Assembly: GCF_000277125.1 (NCBI RefSeq) | Contig: NC_016946.1 | Coordinates: 1,364,001-1,428,000 of the forward strand | Reading direction: 5' to 3' | Source of the DNA: Mycobacterium intracellulare ATCC 13950 | GTDB lineage: Bacteria > Actinomycetota > Actinomycetes > Mycobacteriales > Mycobacteriaceae | DNA length: 64,000 bases | Shown: positions 52,203-59,808 of the stretch, one piece after another | Numbering within the stretch: position 1 is the stretch's first letter | Layout: each line of letters starts with the position of its first letter | Made by a program: the position numbers and the translations under genes | The notes under the pieces: generated by a model | What the model saw: the letters and a program-made list of their open reading frames with translations, nothing else | What the model was told of the DNA's origin: nothing | Databases searched by the model: none

Positions 52203-53405
52203 TCACTTCGAGAACAATTCGGTGATGAGTTGCCGGCGTTGCGACCAGTCTGCTGCGCGCAGGTCGACGTATCCGGACTCGGTAACGATGACGTCCACGT
52301 CATGGGCGGGCGTGGAGGCGGGACGGCTGAGCTGCTCGACGAGCGGTGAGCGTCCGTTCAGCTGAGTCGGAACGGCGATGATCGACAGACCGCCGCGGCT
52401 CATCCTCGCGGCGGCGCAATAGTCGGGGTGGCCGCCGATGCCACCGATTACCTTGTCGCCCAAGCCTTCGACGTTGATCTGCCCGTATAGGTCGATCTCG
52501 ATGGCGGTGTTCACTGCGACCAGCGGTGACCCGCGCGACAGCCGGGTGAGGTCGTGGGTGTAGTCGAGTCCGCGCAGGATCCGGCGCCCGTCGGCCCAGT
52601 CGTAGAGCGCGTCGCTGCCCAGCAGATACGTCGCCGACGGAGTGCCCGCCAACAGGCCGCGCCGGTCCAAGTCGACGACGGCGTCGGTGAGTAGCCCGGT
52701 GTCGATATACAACGGTACCTGTGCCTGTCGCAGCAGTGCGGTGCCGAGCTGGCCGGGCCCGTACTGGATCCGGGCGCCCTCTGGCAGCAACCGCAATACC
52801 GCATCGGCGAGCGCCTCGTGGATCGGCTCGGGCTCGCGCTGCGGTACTCGTAGTGGGCCGCCCCGCACAGTGCCAAGTACCTCGAGGCCCGGCGGGCCGA
52901 GTCCAGGCTCGGCAGCCGCTGCGGGCGCCGAGGTGTCGATGATCGCGAGAGTCCTTGTCCCGCTGTCGGTTACCGCGCGCTGCCAGGACACCTCGGTGCT
53001 GAAGTGCAGCAAGCCATCCCGGCGGACCAGCCGGGTGAGCAGCACGTCGGGCCGCAGCACATCGGCCAGCAGGGCGGGAATCGCCGCCAGCCGCGTCGGC
53101 AGGAACCGCGCCTTCGGGCTGCGCAGCACCTCACGCACACCCCACCCGGGCATCAACGCAACCACCTCACCGAACGCGTCTGCGTCGAGGCCGTCGATCG
53201 GGGCGGGCAGCCAGCCCAGTACCAGCCGCACCGAGCCGACCTCCCTGGCCGCGGCGCTCAGCGCCGCGCCGACCGAGCCGCCGTCGTCAAGGCAGCCCAG
53301 CGCGCCAACTCCGTCGCCGAGGGCAACCGTCATTCCGGGGCGCAGCGCAGCGCGCAACGCGGCGGTGAAGTCGACCCTGGTCAAAGGGTTCAAACCCGCT
53401 GTCAT
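52203..53405 (-). CDS. Acetyl-CoA hydrolase/4-hydroxybutyrate CoA-transferase-fold protein lacking the usual catalytic Glu
   Basis: 400 residues from the ATG at 53405, overlapping the upstream fadE stop as ATGA. The C-terminal half matches the AcetylCoA_hydro family: RIQYGPGQLGTALLRQAQVP, VAVNTAIEIDLYGQINVEGL, GDKVIGGIGGHPDYCAAARM. In that family the nucleophilic Glu lies in a TE-x-x-SDGVVDL context; here the corresponding text is TGLLTDAVVDL with Gly237 in its place. The N-terminal half is diverged. A normal ping-pong CoA transfer therefore seems unlikely; a hydrolase or C-C-cleaving role like IpdAB, also a CoA-transferase-fold ring-opening enzyme, is conceivable (inference). Confidence 0.82.
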   Translation of the reverse strand: MTAGLNPLTRVDFTAALRAALRPGMTVALGDGVGALGCLDDGGSVGAALSAAAREVGSVRLVLGWLPAPIDGLDADAFGEVVALMPGWGVREVLRSPKARFLPTRLAAIPALLADVLRPDVLLTRLVRRDGLLHFSTEVSWQRAVTDSGTRTLAIIDTSAPAAAAEPGLGPPGLEVLGTVRGGPLRVPQREPEPIHEALADAVLRLLPEGARIQYGPGQLGTALLRQAQVPLYIDTGLLTDAVVDLDRRGLLAGTPSATYLLGSDALYDWADGRRILRGLDYTHDLTRLSRGSPLVAVNTAIEIDLYGQINVEGLGDKVIGGIGGHPDYCAAARMSRGGLSIIAVPTQLNGRSPLVEQLSRPASTPAHDVDVIVTESGYVDLRAADWSQRRQLITELFSK

Positions 53406-55720
53406 CGCGGTTCTTTGGGAAGTCCGAGCACTCGCTCGCCGAGGATGTTGCGCTGAATCTCGCTGGTTCCGCCCAGGATAGTCTGCGCTCGACCGATCAG
53501 CATGTGGTGCACCAGGCCGTCCTCCTCGGGGTCGGTGCACGCGTCGGTACCGAGCACCTCGGTGGCCATGTCACCCAGGTCCTGATCGGTTTCCGAGGTC
53601 ATCAGCTTGAGTACCGAGAAGGCCGGCGACGTCAGGTCACCCGAGTCGATGGCGCGCTGCCAGGTGAACCGCAGCAGCCACATCCTGGCCCACAATCGGG
53701 TCATCGACCTGGACAGCACCGGGTCGAGCAGGTCGTGGTCACGGGCCGCATCGACCATGCGCTCGTGCAACCGGAACATCGATACGGCCTGCGAACCCAA
53801 CGTCAGGCGCTCACGGCCCAGCGTCACCATCGCCACTGTCCAGCCCTGACCGACTTCACCGATCAGGGCGTCTTCGTCGAGCTCGGCGCCGTCGAAGAAG
53901 ACTTCGTTGAATTTGCTCTCACCGTCCATCTGGGTCAGTGGGCGCACCGTCACCCCCGGGATATCCATGGGCACAACGAACATCGACAAGTCACGGTGCT
54001 TGTCCGGGCCGGTGCGGGCGAGCAGCAGCCCGAAGCGGGCCGAGGCGGCCGCCGAACTCCACACCTTCTGACCATCGATCCGCCAGCCGGTCGTGGTGCG
54101 CTCGGCACGGGTACGCACACCGGCGAGGTCTGACCCGGCGCCAGGCTCGGAGAAGAGCTGACACCAGACATCGTCGCCCAGCCTGATCGGCTCCAGGTAG
54201 CGATCCTTCTGTTCCTGGCTGCCGAACTTGATCAGCACCGGTCCGACCAGGTCAGCGCCGGTGATGTTGAGCTGACGGGGCACTTCGGCTCGCGCGCACT
54301 CCTCGGCGAAGACGGCCTGGTACGTCACTGTTGCTGCGGCACCGCCGAACTCGCGCGGCCAGTGCAGACACGCGTAGCCGTGGTCGGCCAGGTAGCGGTG
54401 CCAGACCCGGCCGGCTTCGACGTCGTCCGCGGTGGGAGTGGGCCCGTAGTTCCGGAGGCCGGCCGGCCTGGGTGCGTTGTCCAGGAAAGAGCGGATCTCC
54501 GCGCGTAGGGCGTCGACATCGTTGAGCTCTTTCGTCACTTCTGGCGAAGCCGGCGGCTGAGTCGACGGGTCCAGCGTCGATAGCCGGTCCCAGTGCTGGC
54601 CCGGGGCGCCGAGGAGCACCTCGTCCGTGCGGGCGCGCCGGAAGTACAGGTGTGCGGAATCCTCCCAGGTAAAGCCGATGCCGCCGTGAATCTGGACGTT
54701 TGCCTTAGTCGCGTTGCGCAGCGCCTCTGAGCAGACCGCCTTGGCCATGCTCGCCCGCCAGCCCGCTTCGCCGACGGCCGCGGAGTCCGGATCGTCGAGA
54801 GCTTCCAGGGCCGCCTGTGAGGCCGAGCGCGCCCACTCGAGATCGACCAGCATGTCGGCGCACTTGTGCTTGATGGCCTGAAAGCTGCCGATCTGCCGTC
54901 CGAACTGCTCACGCGTGCGGGCATAGTCGGTGGCGATCTCGAGCACTCGCTCGCAGGCGCCGACCTGTTCGGCCGAGAGCACCGCCAGCGCAATGTCGAC
55001 GTTGCGGTCGACGACGTCGCCAAGGGGTGCGTCGCCGGACAGCCGCAGCGCCGGCGCCGAGCTCAGCGTGATGGTGGCCATCGGCCTGGTGCGGTCGAGC
55101 ACGCGTTCGGCCTTCGCGACGACGCTGTCGATAGTCGGGTCGAGCAGGAACACCGCCGGCTCGCCATCTTCGTCGATGGCGACCACGACGAGGTCGTCGG
55201 CAACGGAGCCGCCCAGCACGTGGCGTACCGTGCCGTCGATGTTCCAATCATCCCCGGCGCGAGCTGCTCGCAGGGTCACCGCGGACCGTCGCCACAACCC
55301 GCCGTCGCCGGTAAGGGCTGCGGCGGCGGTGCGGCGACCTTCGATGAGCCCGGTGAGTCGCTTGTCCGCATCCGGGTCGCGCTCGGTCAGGTCGAGCAGC
55401 AGGCCGGTGGCCAGCACCGTGGAACTGACGAACGGCACCGGGGCCAGCGCGCGGCCGAGTTCGTGGGCGACCACACCCAGCGCGGACACTCCGTAACCTG
55501 CGCCGCCCAGGTGTTCGGGCAGCGCGATGCCGGCCACCCCCACCTGGTTGCACAGCACGTCCCACAGCACCGTGTCGAAGCCGGAATGCCCGTCTCCGCC
55601 GCCGCGGTTGCCCTCGGCGTATGCGACGGCGCGCACTCGGTCCTCGGATGCCAGTCGCTCACAGGCGGAGCGCACCGATTGCGCGAGTTCCTGACGCTCG
55701 TCAGCGGACAACGCCGTCAT
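53402..55720 (-). CDS. Two-domain fused acyl-CoA dehydrogenase (FadE34-like architecture)
   Basis: 772 residues, twice the normal size. Domain 1 (about 1-370): LSADERQELAQSVRSACERL, LPEHLGGAGYGVSALGVVAH, FGRQIGSFQAIKHKCADMLV, NVQIHGGIGFTWEDSAHLYF. Domain 2 (about 385-772): HWPREFGGAAATVTYQAVFA, QLFSEPGAGSDLAGVRTRAE, GQKVWSSAAASARFGLLLAR, EVFFDGAELDEDALIGEVGQ, and IGRAQTILGGTSEIQRNILG. Elsewhere in the window such halves are separate genes (35198/36304 and 44479/45495); this is their fused form, as in the bile-acid/cholesterol side-chain enzyme FadE34. ATG at 55720 overlaps the upstream ligase stop. It sits in the leftward unit with P450, ligase, thiolase and SDR genes. Confidence 0.93.
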   Translation of the reverse strand: MTALSADERQELAQSVRSACERLASEDRVRAVAYAEGNRGGGDGHSGFDTVLWDVLCNQVGVAGIALPEHLGGAGYGVSALGVVAHELGRALAPVPFVSSTVLATGLLLDLTERDPDADKRLTGLIEGRRTAAAALTGDGGLWRRSAVTLRAARAGDDWNIDGTVRHVLGGSVADDLVVVAIDEDGEPAVFLLDPTIDSVVAKAERVLDRTRPMATITLSSAPALRLSGDAPLGDVVDRNVDIALAVLSAEQVGACERVLEIATDYARTREQFGRQIGSFQAIKHKCADMLVDLEWARSASQAALEALDDPDSAAVGEAGWRASMAKAVCSEALRNATKANVQIHGGIGFTWEDSAHLYFRRARTDEVLLGAPGQHWDRLSTLDPSTQPPASPEVTKELNDVDALRAEIRSFLDNAPRPAGLRNYGPTPTADDVEAGRVWHRYLADHGYACLHWPREFGGAAATVTYQAVFAEECARAEVPRQLNITGADLVGPVLIKFGSQEQKDRYLEPIRLGDDVWCQLFSEPGAGSDLAGVRTRAERTTTGWRIDGQKVWSSAAASARFGLLLARTGPDKHRDLSMFVVPMDIPGVTVRPLTQMDGESKFNEVFFDGAELDEDALIGEVGQGWTVAMVTLGRERLTLGSQAVSMFRLHERMVDAARDHDLLDPVLSRSMTRLWARMWLLRFTWQRAIDSGDLTSPAFSVLKLMTSETDQDLGDMATEVLGTDACTDPEEDGLVHHMLIGRAQTILGGTSEIQRNILGERVLGLPKEPR

Positions 55721-57207
55721 CGGGTTCCTCCTGCGATCTGCCGGGCCAGCTCGGACTTGGCGACCTTGCCGAGCCCTGTCAGCGGGAACTCGTCGACGAG
55801 GACGAGCCGCTCGGGCCACTTCTGCTTCATCAGCCCGCGTTGGTCGAGGAACGTGCAGAGTTCATCGAGGGTGACGGCGCGATGGCGTGGCGAACGACGC
55901 ACGACCGCGCATACCAACTCGCCGCGCAGTTCGTCGGGCTGGCCGAGCACGGCGATTTCGTCAACCAGGGGGTGGGCCAGCAGTTCGTTCTCGATCTCGT
56001 CAGGGGCAACGTTCTCGCCCTTGCGAATGATCAAATCCTTGGTGCGGCCGGTGACCACGATGCGCCCGTCCGGGCGAAGGTGGCCCCGGTCGCCGCTGCG
56101 GAACCACCCGTCGGCGGTGAGCGCGTCGGCCCACTGGTCGTGCTGCAGATATCCCGGTGTCAGGTTGGCGCCGCGCAACTCGATCTCGCCGTTCGCGCCG
56201 ATCCGCACCTGTGATCCAGGGATGGGCCGGCCGGCGCTGTTGGCCAGTTGTTCGTCGGTGTCGGTGGCCTCGCTGACGCAGATCATCGGCGCCTCGGTCA
56301 TTCCGTAGGCATGCACGACGGGTACGCGTAGGTGTTCACGCACCTGCTTGTGCACCTCGGGCGGACACGGGGCACCCCCGCCGATCAGCATCCGCAGCGA
56401 CGGCACCAGCAATTCGGTTGTCGGCGCGGCCATCTGGGCGGCCAGCAGCATCTGGTAGAACGCGGTGCTCGCTCCGGTCACCGTCACCTGATGTTCGGCG
56501 AGCACCCGGGGCAGGTCGGCTGCGGAAACTTTGGGGATGAGCACCACGGGAAAGTCGCCGAACAGAGCGGTCGCGAGGTAGACCATGCCGCCGATGTGTG
56601 CGATGGGAAAGGCGATCGTGCCGACTTCCCGCGGATGGCTGCCCACGCCGAGATGCGCGACATAACCGCGGGCGGCGCTGAGCAAGGTGGCGTCGGAGTG
56701 GCGGACGGCTTTCGGGCGGCCGGTGGTGCCCGACGTGAAGTACACCCAGCGCGGCTCCGTTGCGGAGGGGAGCGCTTCGTACTCGGCGCTTGTGGCCGGT
56801 GACGTCTGGAGTCGGCGGACAAGGTCGGCAGGCAACGTGATTGTCGGTAGCCCTGGTGCGGCATTGGCGGCCGTCGACTCATCAACCAGCAGGATGTCAG
56901 CGCGCGCGACGTCGACCGCCGCGCACACCTCGCGGCACCGATAGAGGTGTAACACCGGGGCCTGCACAACGGGCATGCGGGCCAGCGCCAGCATCACCAC
57001 CGCCGCGTTGACGTGTGAGGGTAGCTGCCAGGCGACCGTCATGCCGGGACGTACACCGGCATCCGCCAGCCATCCCGCGGCAGCCGAAGCCAGTCCGGCG
57101 ACCCGCGACACGGTGAGTGTCTCGCCGTCGACGTCGCGCAGCAGCGGACGATCCGGCCGGCCGGCGGCACACTCGTCCAGCAGCCCGGCGATGGTGCCAG
57201 CCGTCAC
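55717..57207 (-). CDS. Acyl-CoA synthetase (ANL superfamily)
   Basis: 496 residues from the GTG at 57207 (GGACGGGAG upstream). P-loop VYFTSGTTGRPKAVRHSDAT, A5 VVHAYGMTEAPMICVSE, hinge GWFRSGDRGHLRPDGRIVVT then GRTKDLIIRKGENVAPDEIE, and catalytic Lys in PLTGLGKVAKSELAR. It overlaps the fused fadE gene by four bases and follows the P450 by 25 nt, so acid activation is directly coupled to dehydrogenation in this unit. Length and motifs resemble FadD3/FadD17-like steroid acid ligases, but no substrate can be fixed. Confidence 0.92.
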   Translation of the reverse strand: MTAGTIAGLLDECAAGRPDRPLLRDVDGETLTVSRVAGLASAAAGWLADAGVRPGMTVAWQLPSHVNAAVVMLALARMPVVQAPVLHLYRCREVCAAVDVARADILLVDESTAANAAPGLPTITLPADLVRRLQTSPATSAEYEALPSATEPRWVYFTSGTTGRPKAVRHSDATLLSAARGYVAHLGVGSHPREVGTIAFPIAHIGGMVYLATALFGDFPVVLIPKVSAADLPRVLAEHQVTVTGASTAFYQMLLAAQMAAPTTELLVPSLRMLIGGGAPCPPEVHKQVREHLRVPVVHAYGMTEAPMICVSEATDTDEQLANSAGRPIPGSQVRIGANGEIELRGANLTPGYLQHDQWADALTADGWFRSGDRGHLRPDGRIVVTGRTKDLIIRKGENVAPDEIENELLAHPLVDEIAVLGQPDELRGELVCAVVRRSPRHRAVTLDELCTFLDQRGLMKQKWPERLVLVDEFPLTGLGKVAKSELARQIAGGTR

Positions 57208-57232
57208 CGCGTTCTCCCGTCCCGGCCGGCCG

Positions 57233-58453
57233 TCAGCCCACCCGCGGCCCGGGCGTGAAACTGACCGGCAGTTCGCGCACGGCGTACACCTCGCCCGCGT
57301 CCTCGAACAGTTTCGCCTCACCGGCCAACTCGAAGTCGGGTAGCCGCTTGAGCACCTGGGTGATCATCACGTCGAACATCAGCTTGGCATAGTGCGAGCC
57401 AAGGCAGCGGTGCATGCCCACACCGAAAGCCATGTGCTTCTTGGCATTTGGGCGATCGAGGTCGAGTTCGTCGGGGTTCTCGAACATTGCGGGGTCACGG
57501 TTCGCCGCAGCCCACATCAGGATCGCCCGGTCGCCCTGGCACAGGTGTTGGCCGTGAAAGTCGGCGTCGCGCGAGACGGTGCGCGCCAGGCCGAGCGTCG
57601 GCGTGTACAGGCGCAGCAGCTCATCGGTGGACTTCTTCACCAGGCTCGGATCAGCGGTGAACTTGGCGCGCAGCTCGGCGTCCTTGCACAGCCGCAACAG
57701 CACATTGGCGGTGAAGCCACTGGTGGTGTCCATACCACCGAGCATCATCAGCACGGTGTACATGGTGATCTGGCCATCGTCGAGCGGTTCGCCGTTCAGC
57801 GTCCCGCGCAGGATGTCGCTGAACAGGTCATCACCGAGTCCCTCGGCCCGACGCTGCTCCATGTGCTTGACGATCTCGCCGAACATCTCCATCCCCGCGA
57901 TTCCGGCCTTCTCCGGGTCATGGGCACGGTCGTGCACGGTGGTGTGCACCCAGCCGACCCAGTCCATGAACCGCGACTCGTCGAAGTTCAACAGCCGCAA
58001 GATCAACCGCGCCGGCAGCGGCGTCGTAAGCTCACCGACCAGGTCACACTCACCGCGCTCGATGAAGGCGTCGATCGCCTCATTGGTCATCTCGATGGCT
58101 GACTCACGAAACCGTTCCGCCGAACCCGGCGAGAACCGCTTGAGGGTGACCTCGCGCAACTCCTGGGTCTCGGGAGGATCCGACTCGATCGGCAGGATCG
58201 GCAAGGGCAGCTCACTGGCGGGCACACCGACCGAGGGGAAAGAGTTGAACAGGTCGTCGTCGCGGGCCGCTTCGAAAACCGATGCGTAGTCGACCAGCGC
58301 CCAGAAGCCTTCGTAGTGCTCGGAATGTGCTACTGGACAGCCTGATTCGCGCATCTCACGGAACCGGCCGTAGGGGTCATCGCGAAACTCGGGCGAGTGG
58401 TGGTCGAGGTCGACCTCGGCGCGCGGGCGCGATTCCGCCTGGGTGTCGGTCAT
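57233..58453 (-). CDS. Cytochrome P450
   Basis: 406 residues. C-helix region DPPETQELREVTLKRFSPGS, I-helix MLGGMDTTSGFTANVLL, K-helix ELLR, haem loop FGVGMHRCLGSHYAKL with thiolate Cys350. Second gene of the leftward unit that begins with the thiolase at 59634 (26-nt gap) and continues with an acyl-CoA synthetase, so this P450 probably carries out the oxygenation that makes the substrate acid or alcohol for that ligase. Redox partners not encoded nearby. Confidence 0.95.
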   Translation of the reverse strand: MTDTQAESRPRAEVDLDHHSPEFRDDPYGRFREMRESGCPVAHSEHYEGFWALVDYASVFEAARDDDLFNSFPSVGVPASELPLPILPIESDPPETQELREVTLKRFSPGSAERFRESAIEMTNEAIDAFIERGECDLVGELTTPLPARLILRLLNFDESRFMDWVGWVHTTVHDRAHDPEKAGIAGMEMFGEIVKHMEQRRAEGLGDDLFSDILRGTLNGEPLDDGQITMYTVLMMLGGMDTTSGFTANVLLRLCKDAELRAKFTADPSLVKKSTDELLRLYTPTLGLARTVSRDADFHGQHLCQGDRAILMWAAANRDPAMFENPDELDLDRPNAKKHMAFGVGMHRCLGSHYAKLMFDVMITQVLKRLPDFELAGEAKLFEDAGEVYAVRELPVSFTPGPRVG

Positions 58454-58479
58454 CGGCAGTACTCCCTTCGGGATGGCGG

Positions 58480-59634
58480 CTACTTGGACAAGATGGCGAC
58501 GGCTGCGGTTCCGGGTGCCCCGTACAGCTGGGCCAGCCCGACCTGCGGATCGTTCGGCACCTGACGGTCACCCGCGATGCCACGCAACTGCTGGACCAGC
58601 TCGTAGACCTGACGTAGGCCGGACGCGCCGACCGGTTCGCCGTTCGCCAGCAGGCCGCCGTCGGTGTTGATAGGCAGCCGTCCGCCGATCTTGGTGGCGC
58701 CGTCAGCGAGCAGCGCCTCCTGTTCGCCGTCCTTGCACAGCCCCGTCTCGGCCATGTGGATGATCTCGGAACCCGAGTCGGTGTCCTGCAATTGCGCGAC
58801 GTCGACGTCCTCGGGACCTATCCCGGCCAGCTCGTAGGCGGCGCGGGCGGCCTCGGCGGTGGTGCCGGGCACGATCGGCAGCTCGATCGAGGTACGCAGC
58901 AGTTCGTAGGCGCCTTCGCGGCGGCTGCGCAGCGCGGTGGAGCGCAGGTAGATCGGAGAGTCGGTGTACTGCTTGGCTTTATCGGCCCGGCACACCACGA
59001 CGGCGGCAGCGCCTTCGTTCGGGTTGCAGTACATGTATTGACGCAGCGGTGCGTTCACGACCGGAGAGCTCAGGATCGCGTCGACGCTCATCGGCTTGCG
59101 GCGCCATGCATGCGGCGCCAGCGCGCCGTTGTCGAAGTTCTTGGCGGCAACGCGGGCCAGGGTCTCCTCGGTGATGCCGTGATCGTGCATGTAGCGCATG
59201 ATCTTGGTGCCGAAGTAATGCGTGGTCAGGAACATGCCCTGATCGCCGTACCACTGCGGCAACCCCGATACCGACGGGTCGGCGCCGAAGGCGCCGCGCG
59301 GGTGCTTGTCCAGCCCGACCCCGACCGCAATGTCGGCTTCGCCGAGTTGGACGTCTCGCGCGGCGAGGGTCAACAGCGAGTTTCCGGTCGCGCAGCCGCT
59401 CAACGTGGCCCGCGCCGGGAGGCCAGTCATCCCTGCCAACCCCGTCACCGCCTCGGGATTGGCCACCTCGAGGCTGCCCGCATACAGGCTGCCCACGTCG
59501 GACCACGCCACCCCGGCATCGCGCAGTGCCCTGCTGATCGCCACGGCGCCCATCTCCAGTGCCGACCGGTCCTCGTACCGCCCGAACGGGTGAAGGCCGA
59601 CACCGATGATGGCGATCTCGGGCCTGCTGCTCAT
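58480..59634 (-). CDS. SCP-x/lipid-transfer-type thiolase with GEP in place of GHP
   Basis: 384 residues from the ATG at 59634. EIAIIGVGLHPFGRYEDRSA, nucleophile Cys81 in LSGCATGNSLLTLAARDVQ, VDVAQLQDTDSGSEIIHMAE and NTDGGLLANGEPVGASGLRQ. The nucleophile is present, but the C-terminal His of the common GHPxGATG motif is Glu here, and HDC is LQD, so catalysis may differ from normal thiolysis, for example retro-aldol cleavage as in Ltp2-type enzymes (inference). First gene of the leftward six-gene unit; divergent from the acyl-CoA synthetase at 59809 across a shared AT-rich element. Confidence 0.9.
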   Translation of the reverse strand: MSSRPEIAIIGVGLHPFGRYEDRSALEMGAVAISRALRDAGVAWSDVGSLYAGSLEVANPEAVTGLAGMTGLPARATLSGCATGNSLLTLAARDVQLGEADIAVGVGLDKHPRGAFGADPSVSGLPQWYGDQGMFLTTHYFGTKIMRYMHDHGITEETLARVAAKNFDNGALAPHAWRRKPMSVDAILSSPVVNAPLRQYMYCNPNEGAAAVVVCRADKAKQYTDSPIYLRSTALRSRREGAYELLRTSIELPIVPGTTAEAARAAYELAGIGPEDVDVAQLQDTDSGSEIIHMAETGLCKDGEQEALLADGATKIGGRLPINTDGGLLANGEPVGASGLRQVYELVQQLRGIAGDRQVPNDPQVGLAQLYGAPGTAAVAILSK

Positions 59635-59713
59635 TGTGTTCCCTTCAGCATGCGTCACTGTCGAACCCGCCGTCGACGGGAGCGCGCGTTGACTCAGATA
59701 CCACTAAGCCTAT

Positions 59714-59731
59714 AACTATATATCTGATTAG
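59714..59731 (+). promoter_or_regulatory. AT-rich element shared with the 38.4-kb promoter
   Basis: AACTATATATCTGATTAG, within 59710-59732, which matches 38372-38394 at 21 of 23 positions. It lies midway in the 174-nt divergent spacer, 79 nt from the thiolase start and 77 nt from the ligase start, a position suited to an operator acting on both. Confidence 0.5.
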
Positions 59732-59808
59732 TCGGTGCGGGTCTAGAATCGGGTCGCTACGCACTAACGGCGTTAGGGCATCAACTCGCAGGTGAGGGCT
59801 GAGGGGCG

